Shown here one piece after another: positions 34,670 through 44,370 of a DNA stretch of 64,000 nt. Source of the stretch: Rhizobium mongolense subsp. loessense (GTDB lineage: Bacteria; Pseudomonadota; Alphaproteobacteria; Rhizobiales; Rhizobiaceae); assembly GCF_900099775.1 (NCBI RefSeq), contig NZ_FMTM01000015.1, positions 48,265 to 112,264 on the forward strand, in the 5' to 3' direction. Numbering within the stretch: position 1 is the stretch's first letter; each line of letters begins with the position of its first letter. Made by a program: the position numbers and the translations under genes. Under the pieces are notes generated by a model. The model saw nothing but the letters and a program-made list of their open reading frames with translations. It did no database searches and was not told the DNA's origin.

Positions 34670-35458
34670 ATGGCGAGCTGTATCCAGATCGATCTATCCG
34701 GAAACGTCCAAGGAATATTGCTTGAGCCTGACCGGCGGACAGAATGGGGAATCCTTGTTCTCGCCGGATCGAGCGGGCGTGTCGATGTTCCACGTGCTTC
34801 GCTCTTCGCGAGCATCGGCGTCACATCGCTTGCGCTGCGCTGGTTCGGCGGCAAAGGCCAAGCTCCAGGAATCTGTGAAGTCCCGCTGGAGACGTTCGTC
34901 CAGGCAATCGACGTACTTGAGAAACGCGGCTGCAAGCAGATCGCCATAGCCGGAACATCAAAAGGGGCGGAAGCTGCTCTGCTTGTCGCTGCTCGCGATG
35001 AGCGCGTCGATGCAGTCTTTGCCATGAGCCCAACGTCCGTTGTCTGGGGAAACATCGGAGCGGGCAGCAACGGCATTGCCTGGCCGGAGCGCTCATCGTG
35101 GACGTGGAAGAGCGAGCCCCTGCCCTTCGTACCCACCGATCCCTCATGGACAAAGGAATACGCGAACGGGCTGGTTTCCTATCGAAGCTTGTTCGAGCAC
35201 TGTCTTCAACGCTTCTCCAAATCGATTCCGGCTGCCACCATTCCTGTCGAACAAAGCCGGGCCAATATCGTTCTGATCGCTGGCGGCAGTGACGCCCTGT
35301 GGCCGTCCGAGAGCTTTGCGAGATCAATTCTTCATCGCCGACAAATGTTCGCGAAAGAAGCCGAGCTGATTTGCGTTCCAGAGGCTGGTCATCGTATCCT
35401 CCTTCCAGCGGAAACAACGCCAAGATCGTCACTGCATGCTCACGGGGGGCAGCGATGA
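34670..35458 (+). CDS. Alpha/beta hydrolase with BAAT/acyl-CoA thioester hydrolase C-domain
   Basis: A 262-residue alpha/beta-hydrolase. The nucleophile motif is GTSKGAE (serine at about residue 105), with a late acidic/histidine pair in LIAGGSDALWPSES and VPEAGHRILLP, completing a Ser-Asp-His triad. The pattern fits the BAAT C-terminal family (acyl-CoA thioesterase or amidase). The start ATG 34670 is the best candidate, with CAAGG upstream. It lacks the N-terminal domain found in mammalian members, as bacterial members often do. Substrate is unknown. Confidence 0.78.
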   Translation: MASCIQIDLSGNVQGILLEPDRRTEWGILVLAGSSGRVDVPRASLFASIGVTSLALRWFGGKGQAPGICEVPLETFVQAIDVLEKRGCKQIAIAGTSKGAEAALLVAARDERVDAVFAMSPTSVVWGNIGAGSNGIAWPERSSWTWKSEPLPFVPTDPSWTKEYANGLVSYRSLFEHCLQRFSKSIPAATIPVEQSRANIVLIAGGSDALWPSESFARSILHRRQMFAKEAELICVPEAGHRILLPAETTPRSSLHAHGGQR

Positions 35459-35662
35459 AGCTGATGCGCGATTGGGGAGGGCTGCTTCGGTTGCCTTTGC
35501 GAATATATTGGGCAGGCTCGCATAACCATCGTTCGATGCGTGCTGGTCTCCTGCGCATCTCGCCAGTTCCTGGAGCGGTCTACAGGAAAACTGACCGCAG
35601 GGAGGCAGCGGATCTCAAAGGTTTCGATTGTGCCAAAGTGCCTGCGAAGGCGTCCCTGCTGG

Positions 35663-36745
35663 TCAGCGCAGCCGGTCTGCGGTCTCGCCAAGAGTGTCCG
35701 CCACATAGGCTCCGCGTGATCCCATCGGCAATGGTGCGCCCGTAGTGGTGTCCTTCGCCGTCTGGTGTTCCAGCTCCGCATTCAGCTCGCCTCCCACGAT
35801 CAGGATGACGATCGACAGCCAAATCCAGACCAGGAAGCCGATCAGCGCACCGAGGGTGCCGTAGGTCGCGTTGTAGTTGGCGAAGTGGTTGAGGTAGAAG
35901 GAAAATCCGACCGACATCGCAAACCATGAAAAGGTCACGAGAAAGGCACCCCACGTCATCCATCGGAGTTTGGCGGGCTCGCGGCTCGGACCGAAGCGGT
36001 ATGCGGCGGTGGTCGCTGCCGCCGCGATCAAAAGCAACAGCGGCCACCTCAGAAGCAGGGCCATGTGTTCCTTGAATAGGTCGAGCCAAAGATAGGAAAG
36101 CACCAAAGGCATCACCGCGACCAGCCCTATCATTGTGGCGGCAGAGAACATCGCGCCGAACGTGAAGCACAGCCCTACGAGGTTAAGCTTGATCAGTCCC
36201 CGCTTTTCCTTTTCTTCATAGGCCACGTTCATTGCATCGAAGATCGCCAGCGTCCCGCTATGGGTGCTCCAGAGGGCGATGGCAAGGCCAACGAAGAAAG
36301 TGATGCCAAGCGTCGAGTTGCGGCTCTCGGCGAGGCTCTTGATGCGATCGGCGATGAGATCGAAAGCGCCCGGCGGAAGCAGTCCTGAAAGCTCCCGGAG
36401 ATGGTCAGCCATGGTGGCCGGATCCGCAATCAGCCCGTAAAGCGCGACGAGTGCCGACAGCGAGGGGAACAGAGCCAACAAGAGGTAGAACGTCACTCCG
36501 GCTGCGATGAGTGTCACACGATCATCGATGACTTCGTGGGCCACCCGCCAAAAGACATCGCGCAGGCCCTTCACAGGTATCGCCTCGGGAACGCTTGCGT
36601 CCCTTCCTCGCCCGGCCTCGAGCTCAGTCTCCACTGAACTGGCTGGCGTGTCTCCATGCGTGCCCTTCAGTGCGACGAGTACGCCGCCCGCCACGACAAG
36701 CAGTGCGGCGACGCTCGACAGCTTAATGTGGGGACGACTGAGCAT
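35663..36745 (-). CDS. YihY/BrkB-family inner-membrane protein
   Basis: Integral membrane protein of the YihY/virulence-factor BrkB family, 360 residues from ATG 36745 (GGAAT site); a start four codons earlier is possible. About six hydrophobic segments follow an N-terminal tail with one helix. Marks include VTLIAAGVTFYLLLALFPSL, GTLAIFDAMNVAYEEKEKRG and WMTWGAFLVTFSWF. The C-terminal ~50 residues are polar. Function is not established; earlier naming as ribonuclease BN is obsolete. Confidence 0.9.
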   Translation of the reverse strand: MLSRPHIKLSSVAALLVVAGGVLVALKGTHGDTPASSVETELEAGRGRDASVPEAIPVKGLRDVFWRVAHEVIDDRVTLIAAGVTFYLLLALFPSLSALVALYGLIADPATMADHLRELSGLLPPGAFDLIADRIKSLAESRNSTLGITFFVGLAIALWSTHSGTLAIFDAMNVAYEEKEKRGLIKLNLVGLCFTFGAMFSAATMIGLVAVMPLVLSYLWLDLFKEHMALLLRWPLLLLIAAAATTAAYRFGPSREPAKLRWMTWGAFLVTFSWFAMSVGFSFYLNHFANYNATYGTLGALIGFLVWIWLSIVILIVGGELNAELEHQTAKDTTTGAPLPMGSRGAYVADTLGETADRLR

Positions 36746-37217
36746 AGGTAATTCCATTTCAGCAGGGAGTGCATTTGGCCATCCCATCGGGATCGCGGTT
36801 CCCCTTGCTCACCCTCAGATTTTTCCGCCTCCTCGACCATCCGAGCTTGGAAGCATCACGAACGTCGGACGCGACTGAAACAGCCCTGCTAGAGACGTCG
36901 AATAAAACCTTCGGCCTTGATCCATCATCGAGTACAGCTGGGCCGCAACCGTGGTTATCTCCGCGTCGGCGGCATCGCCAGGATGTTCGTGTTTCGGTTT
37001 CAGTTTGCAGCATTTGGCGAACGGCGCCTGCCGCATCTCATGAACCATCAATTGAAAGGTTTGTTCCTCACCGGTGATATGGTTCGTGAAACCTCGCGCC
37101 TGCGACCCTCTTTGTGTCGGCGTAAAGAATGGCAGCCATCAAGGAGGTAGCGACCTGACGGCACCAGAGGCGCCAGAATGAGCACAGCAGCGCGCGTCCT
37201 TCGGGCGCGTCGCGCTC
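36746..37217. other. 470-bp gap with no convincing gene
   Basis: A 78-codon minus-strand frame (36815-37051) is open but has no good ribosome site or recognised family. Nothing else stands out. The promoter for the BrkB-type gene probably lies near its right end. Confidence 0.4.
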
Positions 37218-37466
37218 CTACTGCAGGGTCACGTGAGCCGGATACGCACGAGCCATCTCCGGACGTTGCTCGAACGTCCGGCGGAGCAACCGCGCTGCGT
37301 CGTCCATGATGAAGACGAGGTCCGTAAGGCGTTCGAGCTCCGTGTGAATTCGATATGCCTCGACGTCGTCGAGACTTCCACTTCCGATCAACCTTCTCGC
37401 CTTTTCGACCAAGCGTTCTGTCCGGTCGACGATGTCGAGGCTGCTGCGTATAATGACTTCGAGCAT
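37218..37466 (-). CDS. Hypothetical small protein
   Basis: An 82-residue frame from ATG 37466 (GAGAGGAC site; the open frame extends 18 codons upstream). The sequence is helical and charged (RTERLVEKARRLIGSGSLDD, then LTDLVFIMDDAARLLRRTFE). I recognise no family. It follows the DUF883-like gene on the same strand by 67 bases. Confidence 0.55.
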   Translation of the reverse strand: MLEVIIRSSLDIVDRTERLVEKARRLIGSGSLDDVEAYRIHTELERLTDLVFIMDDAARLLRRTFEQRPEMARAYPAHVTLQ

Positions 37467-37533
37467 ACGTGTCCTCTCGCTTGCATGACGAAGCGTGAGG
37501 GAGAATCGATCAACAGGCAATCCCTATGTGTGA

Positions 37534-37947
37534 CTAAAGACGGTCGCGGATACGGTCGTAAAGATCGCGAACTTCGTCGAGCGCCCGGTCGTAGCGTGAG
37601 CGAGGCGTCGATGATCGAAGACCGGCGATCGCAAAGGCAAAAGCACCGGCGACTGCCGCCGCGACCAGGAGTGATGAAACAGGATAGAGCTTAACCGTTG
37701 CTTCAGTCTGACGTGCGGCTTGTCTTGCGCCACCCTTTAGGGATTGTGCGGCGTCGGAAATCTGCTGCCGCAACGCCTCTATCTGCTTGCGCAGGGCGCT
37801 TATTTCTTCGCGAGGATCATAGTCCGGCTGAGGGGGAATGCCTACCGCGGCCGTGTTGGTGTCGACAATCGCCTTGGGGACGGGCTCGCCGATCTTGGCA
37901 CCTTTGGCAACCAAGGGCGCGGTGTCGGTTCGTTTGCGAGGCGGCAT
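37534..37947 (-). CDS. DUF883-like membrane-anchored helical protein
   Basis: A 137-residue protein. The middle is a coiled-coil-like stretch (REEISALRKQIEALRQQISD), followed by one hydrophobic helix (VSSLLVAAAVAGAFAFAIAG) and a short charged tail. This fits the ElaB/DUF883 style of small inner-membrane proteins that are often stress- or stationary-phase-induced and in E. coli may tether ribosomes. Assignment rests on layout rather than exact motifs. Confidence 0.7.
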   Translation of the reverse strand: MPPRKRTDTAPLVAKGAKIGEPVPKAIVDTNTAAVGIPPQPDYDPREEISALRKQIEALRQQISDAAQSLKGGARQAARQTEATVKLYPVSSLLVAAAVAGAFAFAIAGLRSSTPRSRYDRALDEVRDLYDRIRDRL

Positions 37948-38118
37948 GGGCGGTCTCCATGATATGATCTTTCCACGTTAACTGGAGCAGCCGGTCCTGC
38001 GTTCAAGCGCACTGGCCCGTGGACCTCGCAGTCGGATTGCTACTGCCTGGCCAGTCCACTCCCTGACGAGTGGCCTCTGACAGCTCACTTATGCGTGGAC
38101 TTAAGAACGCGACTGACG

Positions 38119-39372
38119 CTATCTGAACGCCACTTCCACGTGTTGCCGGTCCTGGGCAATCACCTGACAACCCGTTTCGAAACCTTCCCCCTTAATAGCC
38201 AGAACGAACTCGGGAGGAATACCGGCCGAGCTTGAAACAGAAAGCCCGGCACTATCGCTACCGAGGGACTTGATGGTGCAGTCGATGGTTGAACGTCGAT
38301 CGTTAAATATAATGGAACCGGCCTTCAGTACCCGACGACGGTTGCCCATCGTCTGATCCGTTTGAATGGAACTCCACGAAACGCAACGATTTCGTCCTTT
38401 GTGCTTGGCCTGATACATCGCGGCGTCCGCCTGGGCCAGAAGTGTCTCGATGTCTTTGCTAGCGATCGAGAGTGCCGAGACTCCCAAGCTGGCTGTCGCG
38501 CTCAGCGTGCCGTAGTCGCCGCGGATTTCCTTCGAAGAGATCGCCGTCCTCAGTTTTTCCGCCACTGCAAGTGCACCTTCCCGGTCGATATGGGGAAGGA
38601 TAATGGCGAACTCTTCGCCCCCGAGGCGGCCGAACAAATCGCCGGCCCTCAGTGCTGCCCTGCACGTAGACGCGACCGTCTTGAGAACCTCGTCACCGAC
38701 AGCATGACCATAGGTGTCGTTGACCCGCTTGAAATGATCGATGTCGAAGACGACACAGGAAAGACTGTGCTGGTGTCGCAAGGCCAGGGAGATGAATTGC
38801 TCGGCTTCCTGCTTGAAGGCGCGCCGCGTTAGGGCTTCGGTCAGGCTGTCGGTTGCTGCCGATTGCAGTAACTCGATTCGATCCATGGCGGCACCCGCAA
38901 GCTCGGTGAGGATCGCCAGGTCTCTGTTGGCGAATGATCTTGGCCTGCGATCTATCGCACACACCGTGCCAATTGCGTGTCCGTCATTCGTTTTCAACGG
39001 GACGCCTGCATAAAAACGGATGTGGGTCTCGCCCGTCACCGCCGGATGCTTTGAAAACCGCAGATCCTTGGTGGCATCCTCCACGACGATTGGTTCTTCG
39101 CAGTCCACGACGTAGCGGCAGAACGTGTCGTCGCGCGGCACCTCATCGGTTGAAAGGCCCGAGCAGGCCTTATACCATTGACGATGTGCATCGATCACCG
39201 AGACGATCCCGATATCGATCGCGAAGATTTCCTTGATCAGCCGCACCACCCGATCGAAGCCTTCGTCTCTTGGCGTGTCGAGCAGGTCGAAGCGTTCCAG
39301 TGCAGCCAGGCGGGCTGCTTCCCGCTGGGCGCCCTGTGCAGATGACTTCCCGAATGGTCTTGCCCCTGCCAC
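38119..39372 (-). CDS. GAF-GGDEF-PilZ protein (diguanylate cyclase)
   Basis: A 417-residue cytosolic protein with three domains. Residues about 25-165 are a GAF sensor (EREAARLAALERFDLLDTPRD type N-terminus, DRRPRSFANRDLAILTELAG). Residues about 170-330 are GGDEF with GRLGGEEFAIILP, the active GGEEF form, plus DIDHFKRVNDTYGHAVGDEV. The last ~80 residues look PilZ-like (NRRRVLKAGSIIFNDRRSTI). It probably makes c-di-GMP in response to a GAF ligand. The PilZ segment has SLGSDS where NxSxxG is expected, so c-di-GMP binding there is doubtful. Confidence 0.9.
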   Translation of the reverse strand: MAGARPFGKSSAQGAQREAARLAALERFDLLDTPRDEGFDRVVRLIKEIFAIDIGIVSVIDAHRQWYKACSGLSTDEVPRDDTFCRYVVDCEEPIVVEDATKDLRFSKHPAVTGETHIRFYAGVPLKTNDGHAIGTVCAIDRRPRSFANRDLAILTELAGAAMDRIELLQSAATDSLTEALTRRAFKQEAEQFISLALRHQHSLSCVVFDIDHFKRVNDTYGHAVGDEVLKTVASTCRAALRAGDLFGRLGGEEFAIILPHIDREGALAVAEKLRTAISSKEIRGDYGTLSATASLGVSALSIASKDIETLLAQADAAMYQAKHKGRNRCVSWSSIQTDQTMGNRRRVLKAGSIIFNDRRSTIDCTIKSLGSDSAGLSVSSSAGIPPEFVLAIKGEGFETGCQVIAQDRQHVEVAFR

Positions 39373-39522
39373 TTACGCGTCTCTCCTCAAAGGTCCATGG
39401 GTCGATGATCGATTCGAAAAATTAACAAAGGAATTCGGCGATAGCGAAAAGTTAACGTTTCAGGGATTCGGAGAGACGCAGTTGCAAGAACCGAACGGAA
39501 ACGGGTGGGAGGATCGTGAAAC

Positions 39523-40308
39523 TCAGCGGTTGAACAGGTCCTGCCACTGCTTCTCGCCGATCATGCAGTCGGTAGCCGGTATGTCGCCGGCAATTTTTTG
39601 GATCACCGCCGACGGGGTAAGGCCACTGATCTCCATGACCAGCTTACGGCGCACAGCAACGGCAAAATCCTCGATCTTGCGCACCGGCAGCACGAAGGAT
39701 CCGGGGCCGCCGATTACGCAATCCGCATAATATTTGTCGAGCCCGCTCGGAGCCTCGGCAGGTCTCAGCATAATTGCGAGACCGTTGATGACGATGCCCG
39801 CCCTTAACGCCTTGTCCCGGGTAGACATGACCGGATCGCCTGAATTGTTTGGCCCGTCCCCGGAAACATCGATCACCTTTCTCATGCCCTCATAGGGGCT
39901 GGAGACTATCATTGCGGCGCCTTGGGCTATCGCAGCGGAGATCGATGTACGACGCTGCGTGCCGATCGGTCGCGCTTCCAGCCTATCGGCGAAGTCGATC
40001 GCATCCTGCTGCGTCTCGATTACCTGCCACTCGATCACGGAATCGGGCACAACATAGCCTGCCCATTCAAAATAGCTGATGACGATGCGGCCGGTGAGAC
40101 CGCCCTTCACCGCGTCGATGAATTCCCTGTGCTTGAGCGCTTCGATATAGCCCTCACGCTGGATGCGAACTTCCTCATAATCCATGGACCGTGAGGTATC
40201 GACCGCAAGGACAAGCTCGACATCGACCTCGCCTTCCGAAGCTTGCGCCACTGTCGAGGCGAGACCGGAGAGGCTGATGAGAACCGCGAGCGTCGTAAAC
40301 ATCGTCAA
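39523..40308 (-). CDS. DUF1194 (vWA-type) exported protein
   Basis: A 261-residue protein with a signal peptide (MTMFTTLAVLISLSGLASTV, cut near AQA-SEG). The von Willebrand A metal-site motif is AVDTSRSMD (DxSxS form) at about residues 35-43; KVIDVSGDGPNNSG supplies the second part. It matches the DUF1194 family found mainly in alphaproteobacteria. Its role is unknown; a periplasmic adhesion or assembly factor is a family guess. It lies beside two GGDEF-type genes. Confidence 0.9.
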   Translation of the reverse strand: MTMFTTLAVLISLSGLASTVAQASEGEVDVELVLAVDTSRSMDYEEVRIQREGYIEALKHREFIDAVKGGLTGRIVISYFEWAGYVVPDSVIEWQVIETQQDAIDFADRLEARPIGTQRRTSISAAIAQGAAMIVSSPYEGMRKVIDVSGDGPNNSGDPVMSTRDKALRAGIVINGLAIMLRPAEAPSGLDKYYADCVIGGPGSFVLPVRKIEDFAVAVRRKLVMEISGLTPSAVIQKIAGDIPATDCMIGEKQWQDLFNR

Positions 40309-40613
40309 CCAATCACTGCGTTATTCACGTAAAGGACTGTACCACAGCTTGGTCCGAGAATGATCCTCGACTGCCTGCGTCCCTTCAACTTTCAGTGAGA
40401 GAGGAAATCTGGCTCTGTCGCCGCCATCCGACGCGTGATCAGTCCCGATCTAGACGACCGGGATCGAAACGAACCGCCGGGTCGGCGGGTGTACAGCGGC
40501 ATTGATTGCACGAATCTGCGGCTGAACACGAAAATGGTTGCGATCATGGCAATCCATTTTCAGGGCGCCCTGCCATGCTTGCCTGCGACAGATATTCCGC
40601 TAGTTGGGTTCAA

Positions 40614-41894
40614 ATGGATGTCCAGGAGAATGCAGTTCCCATCGGTTCGTTGGATACGTCCAAACAGGTTCCGCTTCACGTGCAGGACCCAGCTGCCATG
40701 GCGGAAGTTGAACGGCTTCTCACACGCCGTACACGTGACATCCGTCTCAAAGGCGAGCTTCGTCGCCTGTTTCGGGAGCGCTCCTGGTCGCGAACAGCCA
40801 AGATCGTTCGCGCCTGGATGATATGGGTAGCTTTGTTGGACGTGCTGACGCTGTCGCTCAACATGTTGATGCTGCCAAGAGCCGTCACCCTGCCGATGCT
40901 CCCGCCGAGCAGCATCCTCCCGGCAGTCGCTATGGCCGTGGCCGTTGCATGGCAAAGGCCGCGCGCGCCCTGGCTCCAAGGGCTCTCGCTGATTGCCGGC
41001 ATGTTCCTCATTCTCTTGTCGATCGCATTGGTGGGCGTGAGCGCGGGTGGCGAGTTCTACGAGCGGCACTTGAACATCATGCTGTTCGTGGCGATTACAG
41101 CCATCATCATCTTTGGCATACCATTGGCTTGGACGGTGACGATCGCCGTTTTGGCGCTCGGCCTTTATCTCGTTTTTCAGTTGCTGAACCCGGGTCTTGA
41201 AATCGGGAGCGCCGTGGCTGCGACGCTGTTTTTTGCCAGTGGTATCATTGCAACGGTCGTTGCCAGACGGACCATGACGATTCTTGCCCAGAAGACGTTC
41301 CTTCTTGAGCTTCGAGACCGCAGTCGTGTCGCAGAACTGGCCGACGCAAATGGCAGACTTGAGCACCTCGCAAGAACCGATCCCCTAGCCGGGATTGCAA
41401 ACCGGCGCTGGATGATGGAAACACTCGATCGCCTCTGGGGCGGCGGCACCAAATGCCCTGCAGGCGCAGCCATGCTGATGTGCGATATCGATGAGTTCAA
41501 GAACCTGAATGATCGTCTCGGCCATGCCGAGGGCGATCGCTGTCTCGTCGAGGTTGCCGATATTATCCAGGACTGCGTGAGGCGCGATCGGGACCATGTG
41601 GCGCGCTACGGTGGCGAAGAGTTCCTTGTTCTGCTTCCAGGGGTGGACGCGCGCGGAGCCATCGCCGTGGCTGAACAGATTCGCAAGAGCGTCGAAGCCG
41701 GCACCTTCCCCAATCCTGGATCGCGCGTCTCCCGTTACGTCACCCTGAGCATTGGAGTGGCGGTACAGGCTTCAGCCGCAGAGACGGTATCGCCCGAGCA
41801 GCTTCAGCGTCAGGCCGATGCGGCGCTTTACCTCGCGAAACAGGCCGGTCGCAATCGCGTGGTGCTCCACGGACCGGTTTCATCGAGCATTTAA
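40614..41894 (+). CDS. Membrane diguanylate cyclase (GGDEF)
   Basis: About 426 residues. The N-terminal ~200 residues include several membrane helices (IVRAWMIWVALLDVLTLSLN to LALGLYLVFQLL). The C-terminal ~165 residues are GGDEF: ARTDPLAGIANRRWMMETL, MLMCDIDEFKNLNDRLGHAE and ARYGGEEFLVLLPG, the active GGEEF form. It would make c-di-GMP in response to a membrane-sensed cue. The start is uncertain: ATG 40614 is used because the region before it is rich in unlikely residues; ATG 40575 and 40506 are in frame. Confidence 0.88.
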   Translation: MDVQENAVPIGSLDTSKQVPLHVQDPAAMAEVERLLTRRTRDIRLKGELRRLFRERSWSRTAKIVRAWMIWVALLDVLTLSLNMLMLPRAVTLPMLPPSSILPAVAMAVAVAWQRPRAPWLQGLSLIAGMFLILLSIALVGVSAGGEFYERHLNIMLFVAITAIIIFGIPLAWTVTIAVLALGLYLVFQLLNPGLEIGSAVAATLFFASGIIATVVARRTMTILAQKTFLLELRDRSRVAELADANGRLEHLARTDPLAGIANRRWMMETLDRLWGGGTKCPAGAAMLMCDIDEFKNLNDRLGHAEGDRCLVEVADIIQDCVRRDRDHVARYGGEEFLVLLPGVDARGAIAVAEQIRKSVEAGTFPNPGSRVSRYVTLSIGVAVQASAAETVSPEQLQRQADAALYLAKQAGRNRVVLHGPVSSSI

Positions 41895-42027
41895 GCTCGC
41901 CTGTCCCGACACGGAATGGCGTCTCGGTCATTTGCTCAATCATGGTCTCGTCTTCGCCGGTCGCGCTGGTTTAGAAGACAGCCTCGGCCGCTCCACCAGG
42001 AACCGAGCCCGATACCGCGTGTCGGGA

Positions 42028-43062
42028 CTAAGCCGCCGCTGTCGCGGCGTCACGGAATGAAACGAGTTTCTGGCGTCGGTCATCCCATAGCACAAGCCCG
42101 ACGCATTGCAGGCTTTGCCAAAGTGTAATGCGCCCGATTCCGGCAAGTTGCGGATGATCGCGCAGCACTTCGGGCAGCCTGTAATAGGGTATGCGGCTCG
42201 ACAGGTGATGGACGTGGTGGATGCCGATGTTGCCGGTCATCCATCGCAGCACCAGCGGCAAGTCGTAATGGGACGCACCGTGAAGGGCAGCTTTCGGAAA
42301 CCGCCAGTCGTCGCCCGTTGACCAGTGCGTATCCTCGAACTGATGCTGGACGTAGAAGAGCCATATGCCCGCCGCACCCGACACCAGCACGATCGGCAGG
42401 TGGATCAGCAGGAACGGCCAGACCCCCACAATCCACATCATCAACCCTGCGAGTGTGACGACAGCAAGGTTTGTGCCCATCGTCGATACCCAGGGAAGTG
42501 CTCCGGAATTCATCATTCCGATTGGCAGGCGCTGCTTGAAGAGGAAGAGCCAGGCCGGGCCGATGCCGAACATCACGAGTGGGTGCCGGTAGAGGCGATA
42601 GCCAAGCCGTCTCATGGGCGAAAGGGCACGGTATTCTGCAACCGTAAGCGTCGTGATGTCGCCAACACCCCGCTCGTCAAGATTGCCAGCCGATGCATGA
42701 TGGGCGGCGTGCGCACGGCGCCAATAATCGTAAGGGGTCAGCGTAAGCACGCCAATGACACGCCCTGTCCAATCATCGATGCCGCGACGGGCGAAGAACG
42801 AGCCATGGCCGCAGTCGTGCTGGATCATAAACAGGCGCAGCAGGAAGGCTGCAGCCGGAATGACTGCGGCCAGCCCGTACCAGAATCCGTAAGCGAGGGA
42901 AAAATAGGCGACAGCCCAGCACCCTGCGAACGGGATGACGGTGACAATCAGCTCGAAGGCGCTGCGACGAACCCGCGGCTGACGGTATTTCGCCAGGGTT
43001 TTCAACCAAGCTGCGACATTGTCTTCAGCAACAGAGACAGGTGTATAGACATTTGCATTCAT
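42028..43062 (-). CDS. Membrane fatty acid desaturase
   Basis: Di-iron desaturase, 344 residues from ATG 43062 (AGGAAC upstream). The three histidine boxes are HDCGH, HAAHH and HHVHH, in correct order, with paired hydrophobic segments between. Family members introduce double bonds in acyl chains of membrane lipids, using reduced ferredoxin or a similar donor. A Delta-12-type substrate position is likely from overall layout but not certain. It lies between a diguanylate cyclase and DUF6481/cold-shock genes; membrane desaturation with cold-shock genes nearby hints at low-temperature response. Confidence 0.93.
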   Translation of the reverse strand: MNANVYTPVSVAEDNVAAWLKTLAKYRQPRVRRSAFELIVTVIPFAGCWAVAYFSLAYGFWYGLAAVIPAAAFLLRLFMIQHDCGHGSFFARRGIDDWTGRVIGVLTLTPYDYWRRAHAAHHASAGNLDERGVGDITTLTVAEYRALSPMRRLGYRLYRHPLVMFGIGPAWLFLFKQRLPIGMMNSGALPWVSTMGTNLAVVTLAGLMMWIVGVWPFLLIHLPIVLVSGAAGIWLFYVQHQFEDTHWSTGDDWRFPKAALHGASHYDLPLVLRWMTGNIGIHHVHHLSSRIPYYRLPEVLRDHPQLAGIGRITLWQSLQCVGLVLWDDRRQKLVSFRDAATAAA

Positions 43063-43144
43063 CAAAAGCAGTTCCTGTTCGCGCATCTTGCACCATCTGT
43101 GCGCGCATGACCTGATTGCGCCCATAAACGCAGTGGTTGGCGCG

Positions 43145-43504
43145 TCAGGCTTGACGAGCCTTGCGTGCGGCATAACGGCGATCGCGTTCGGCCTTGCGTG
43201 CGGCTTCGGCGGCAGCGGCGCGTGAAACCTGATCGGCAATTTCTGCCTGACGAGATTCGGCTTCTGCCTTTTCCTCGGCCGCTGCGTCGGCAAGAATTCG
43301 CCGGTTTTGTGCCGCCTTCAATGCTTCCCGTTCGGCACGACGTAGCTCACGGGCCTGGGTCACCGCATCACGCGCGGCAAGCCGCTCCTGCATGGCGGGA
43401 TCGGCCGATTTCGGGGACGAGGCAAACTTCGCCAGAAGCTCTCGTTTTGCCTCAGCCGCAGCATTGCGGCGCTCGGTGAAGCCGTTGTCGGTGGGTCGTC
43501 TCAA
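43145..43504 (-). CDS. DUF6481-family protein
   Basis: A 119-residue, very charged, largely helical protein rich in Ala, Arg, Glu and Lys. It begins MRRPTDNGFTERRNAAAEAK and ends in a basic stretch (ERDRRYAARKARQA). The pattern fits DUF6481, a rhizobial family with no known role. It sits 166 bases after a cold-shock gene on the same strand. A nucleic-acid-binding role is only a guess from charge. Confidence 0.78.
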   Translation of the reverse strand: MRRPTDNGFTERRNAAAEAKRELLAKFASSPKSADPAMQERLAARDAVTQARELRRAEREALKAAQNRRILADAAAEEKAEAESRQAEIADQVSRAAAAEAARKAERDRRYAARKARQA

Positions 43505-43605
43505 CAGATATTCCTTTGGATCTCGTAAGGTAGCATGTGTGGAATGAAGAAGGCCGGTGGCGCGCTGGTATCGTGCACTCCTGAAGGAGCCTCAGAACGG
43601 AAAGA

Positions 43606-43625
43606 GGCCAGACGCGAGCCTGGCC
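43606..43625 (-). terminator. Possible terminator after cspA-like gene
   Basis: On the minus strand GGCCAG and CTGGCC pair around GCTCGCGT and are followed by TCTTT. It lies 46-65 bases after the stop of the cold-shock gene at 43671. The stem is short (6 bp). Confidence 0.4.
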
Positions 43626-43670
43626 CCTTGAAGCTTCGTGCCGCCGCACCCGTACATCCGCGGCAAAAGC

Positions 43671-43880
43671 TCAGGCGGCCTTGAGCTGGCTGGCGGACAT
43701 CTTGCCCGACTTGCTGTCGCGCTCGAGCTCGAAACCGAGCTTCTGGCCTTCGACGATCGAATTCATCCCTGCGCGTTCGACAGCCGAAATATGAACGAAC
43801 ACATCGGCGCTGCCGTCATCAGGCTGGATGAAACCGAAACCTTTGGTGGAGTTGAACCATTTAACCGTGCCGGTCGTCAT
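43671..43880 (-). CDS. Cold-shock protein (CspA family)
   Basis: A 69-residue single-domain RNA-binding protein. RNP1 is KGFGFIQ and RNP2 is VFVHISA; the start is MTTGTVKWFNST. ATG 43880 has GGAAAGGG upstream. A 244-base gap precedes it, room for the long 5' leader usual in cold-shock mRNAs. Family members melt RNA structure at low temperature; in alphaproteobacteria several copies exist and not all are cold-induced. Confidence 0.96.
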   Translation of the reverse strand: MTTGTVKWFNSTKGFGFIQPDDGSADVFVHISAVERAGMNSIVEGQKLGFELERDSKSGKMSASQLKAA

Positions 43881-44124
43881 AACGAACCCTTTCCTAGCAA
43901 CATTGTTCACCGCTGGGCGATGCACAGCGGGTTTTCGACTTTTGAGAGAGGGAAGTTCGTCACGAAGCGCGAGGCGCAGCAAAAACAAATATCGGCAAAC
44001 AAAGTATCGATGGTGCGAGTATAGACGCTTTGATCGTCACGTCAACTTCTTGTTTTGGCGCCTAAAGGTGATGCTACTGTAGATAGAATACTCGCGCCAG
44101 GCAGGTTGAGGGATCATACGCGAT

Positions 44125-44370
44125 TCAGTTCTTCCTCCTGGGCAGAGGATATGCATCGGCCTCGTAAAACTTCTGCATCTGCACGCCATCGAAGCGGGCT
44201 TCCTCAACTTCCAGAACGGAACCGCGAAGCATCGAGGCGGGCATGTCCTCGATCGCAAAGCGGAGTGCTTCAGCGGCCGAATCAAACCTTTTGTATCGAA
44301 GGTGGCTCGTTCTCCTTACCGTCTTGCAGGGATAAAGTCCTGCAGCAGCACTATAATCAAACGGCGCCAT
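44125..44370 (-). CDS. Hypothetical small protein
   Basis: An 81-residue protein from ATG 44370 with a good AAGGAG site. It contains a short helix (SAAEALRFAIEDMPASML) and ends in a basic tail. Such small proteins are common in Rhizobium, and no function is known. It overlaps the end of the upstream small gene (44357-44575) by 14 bases, so they are probably co-translated. Confidence 0.7.
   Translation of the reverse strand: MAPFDYSAAAGLYPCKTVRRTSHLRYKRFDSAAEALRFAIEDMPASMLRGSVLEVEEARFDGVQMQKFYEADAYPLPRRKN

Noticed and set aside
36815..37051. 78-codon minus frame
   Set aside because: No family and no strong ribosome site; not called as a gene.
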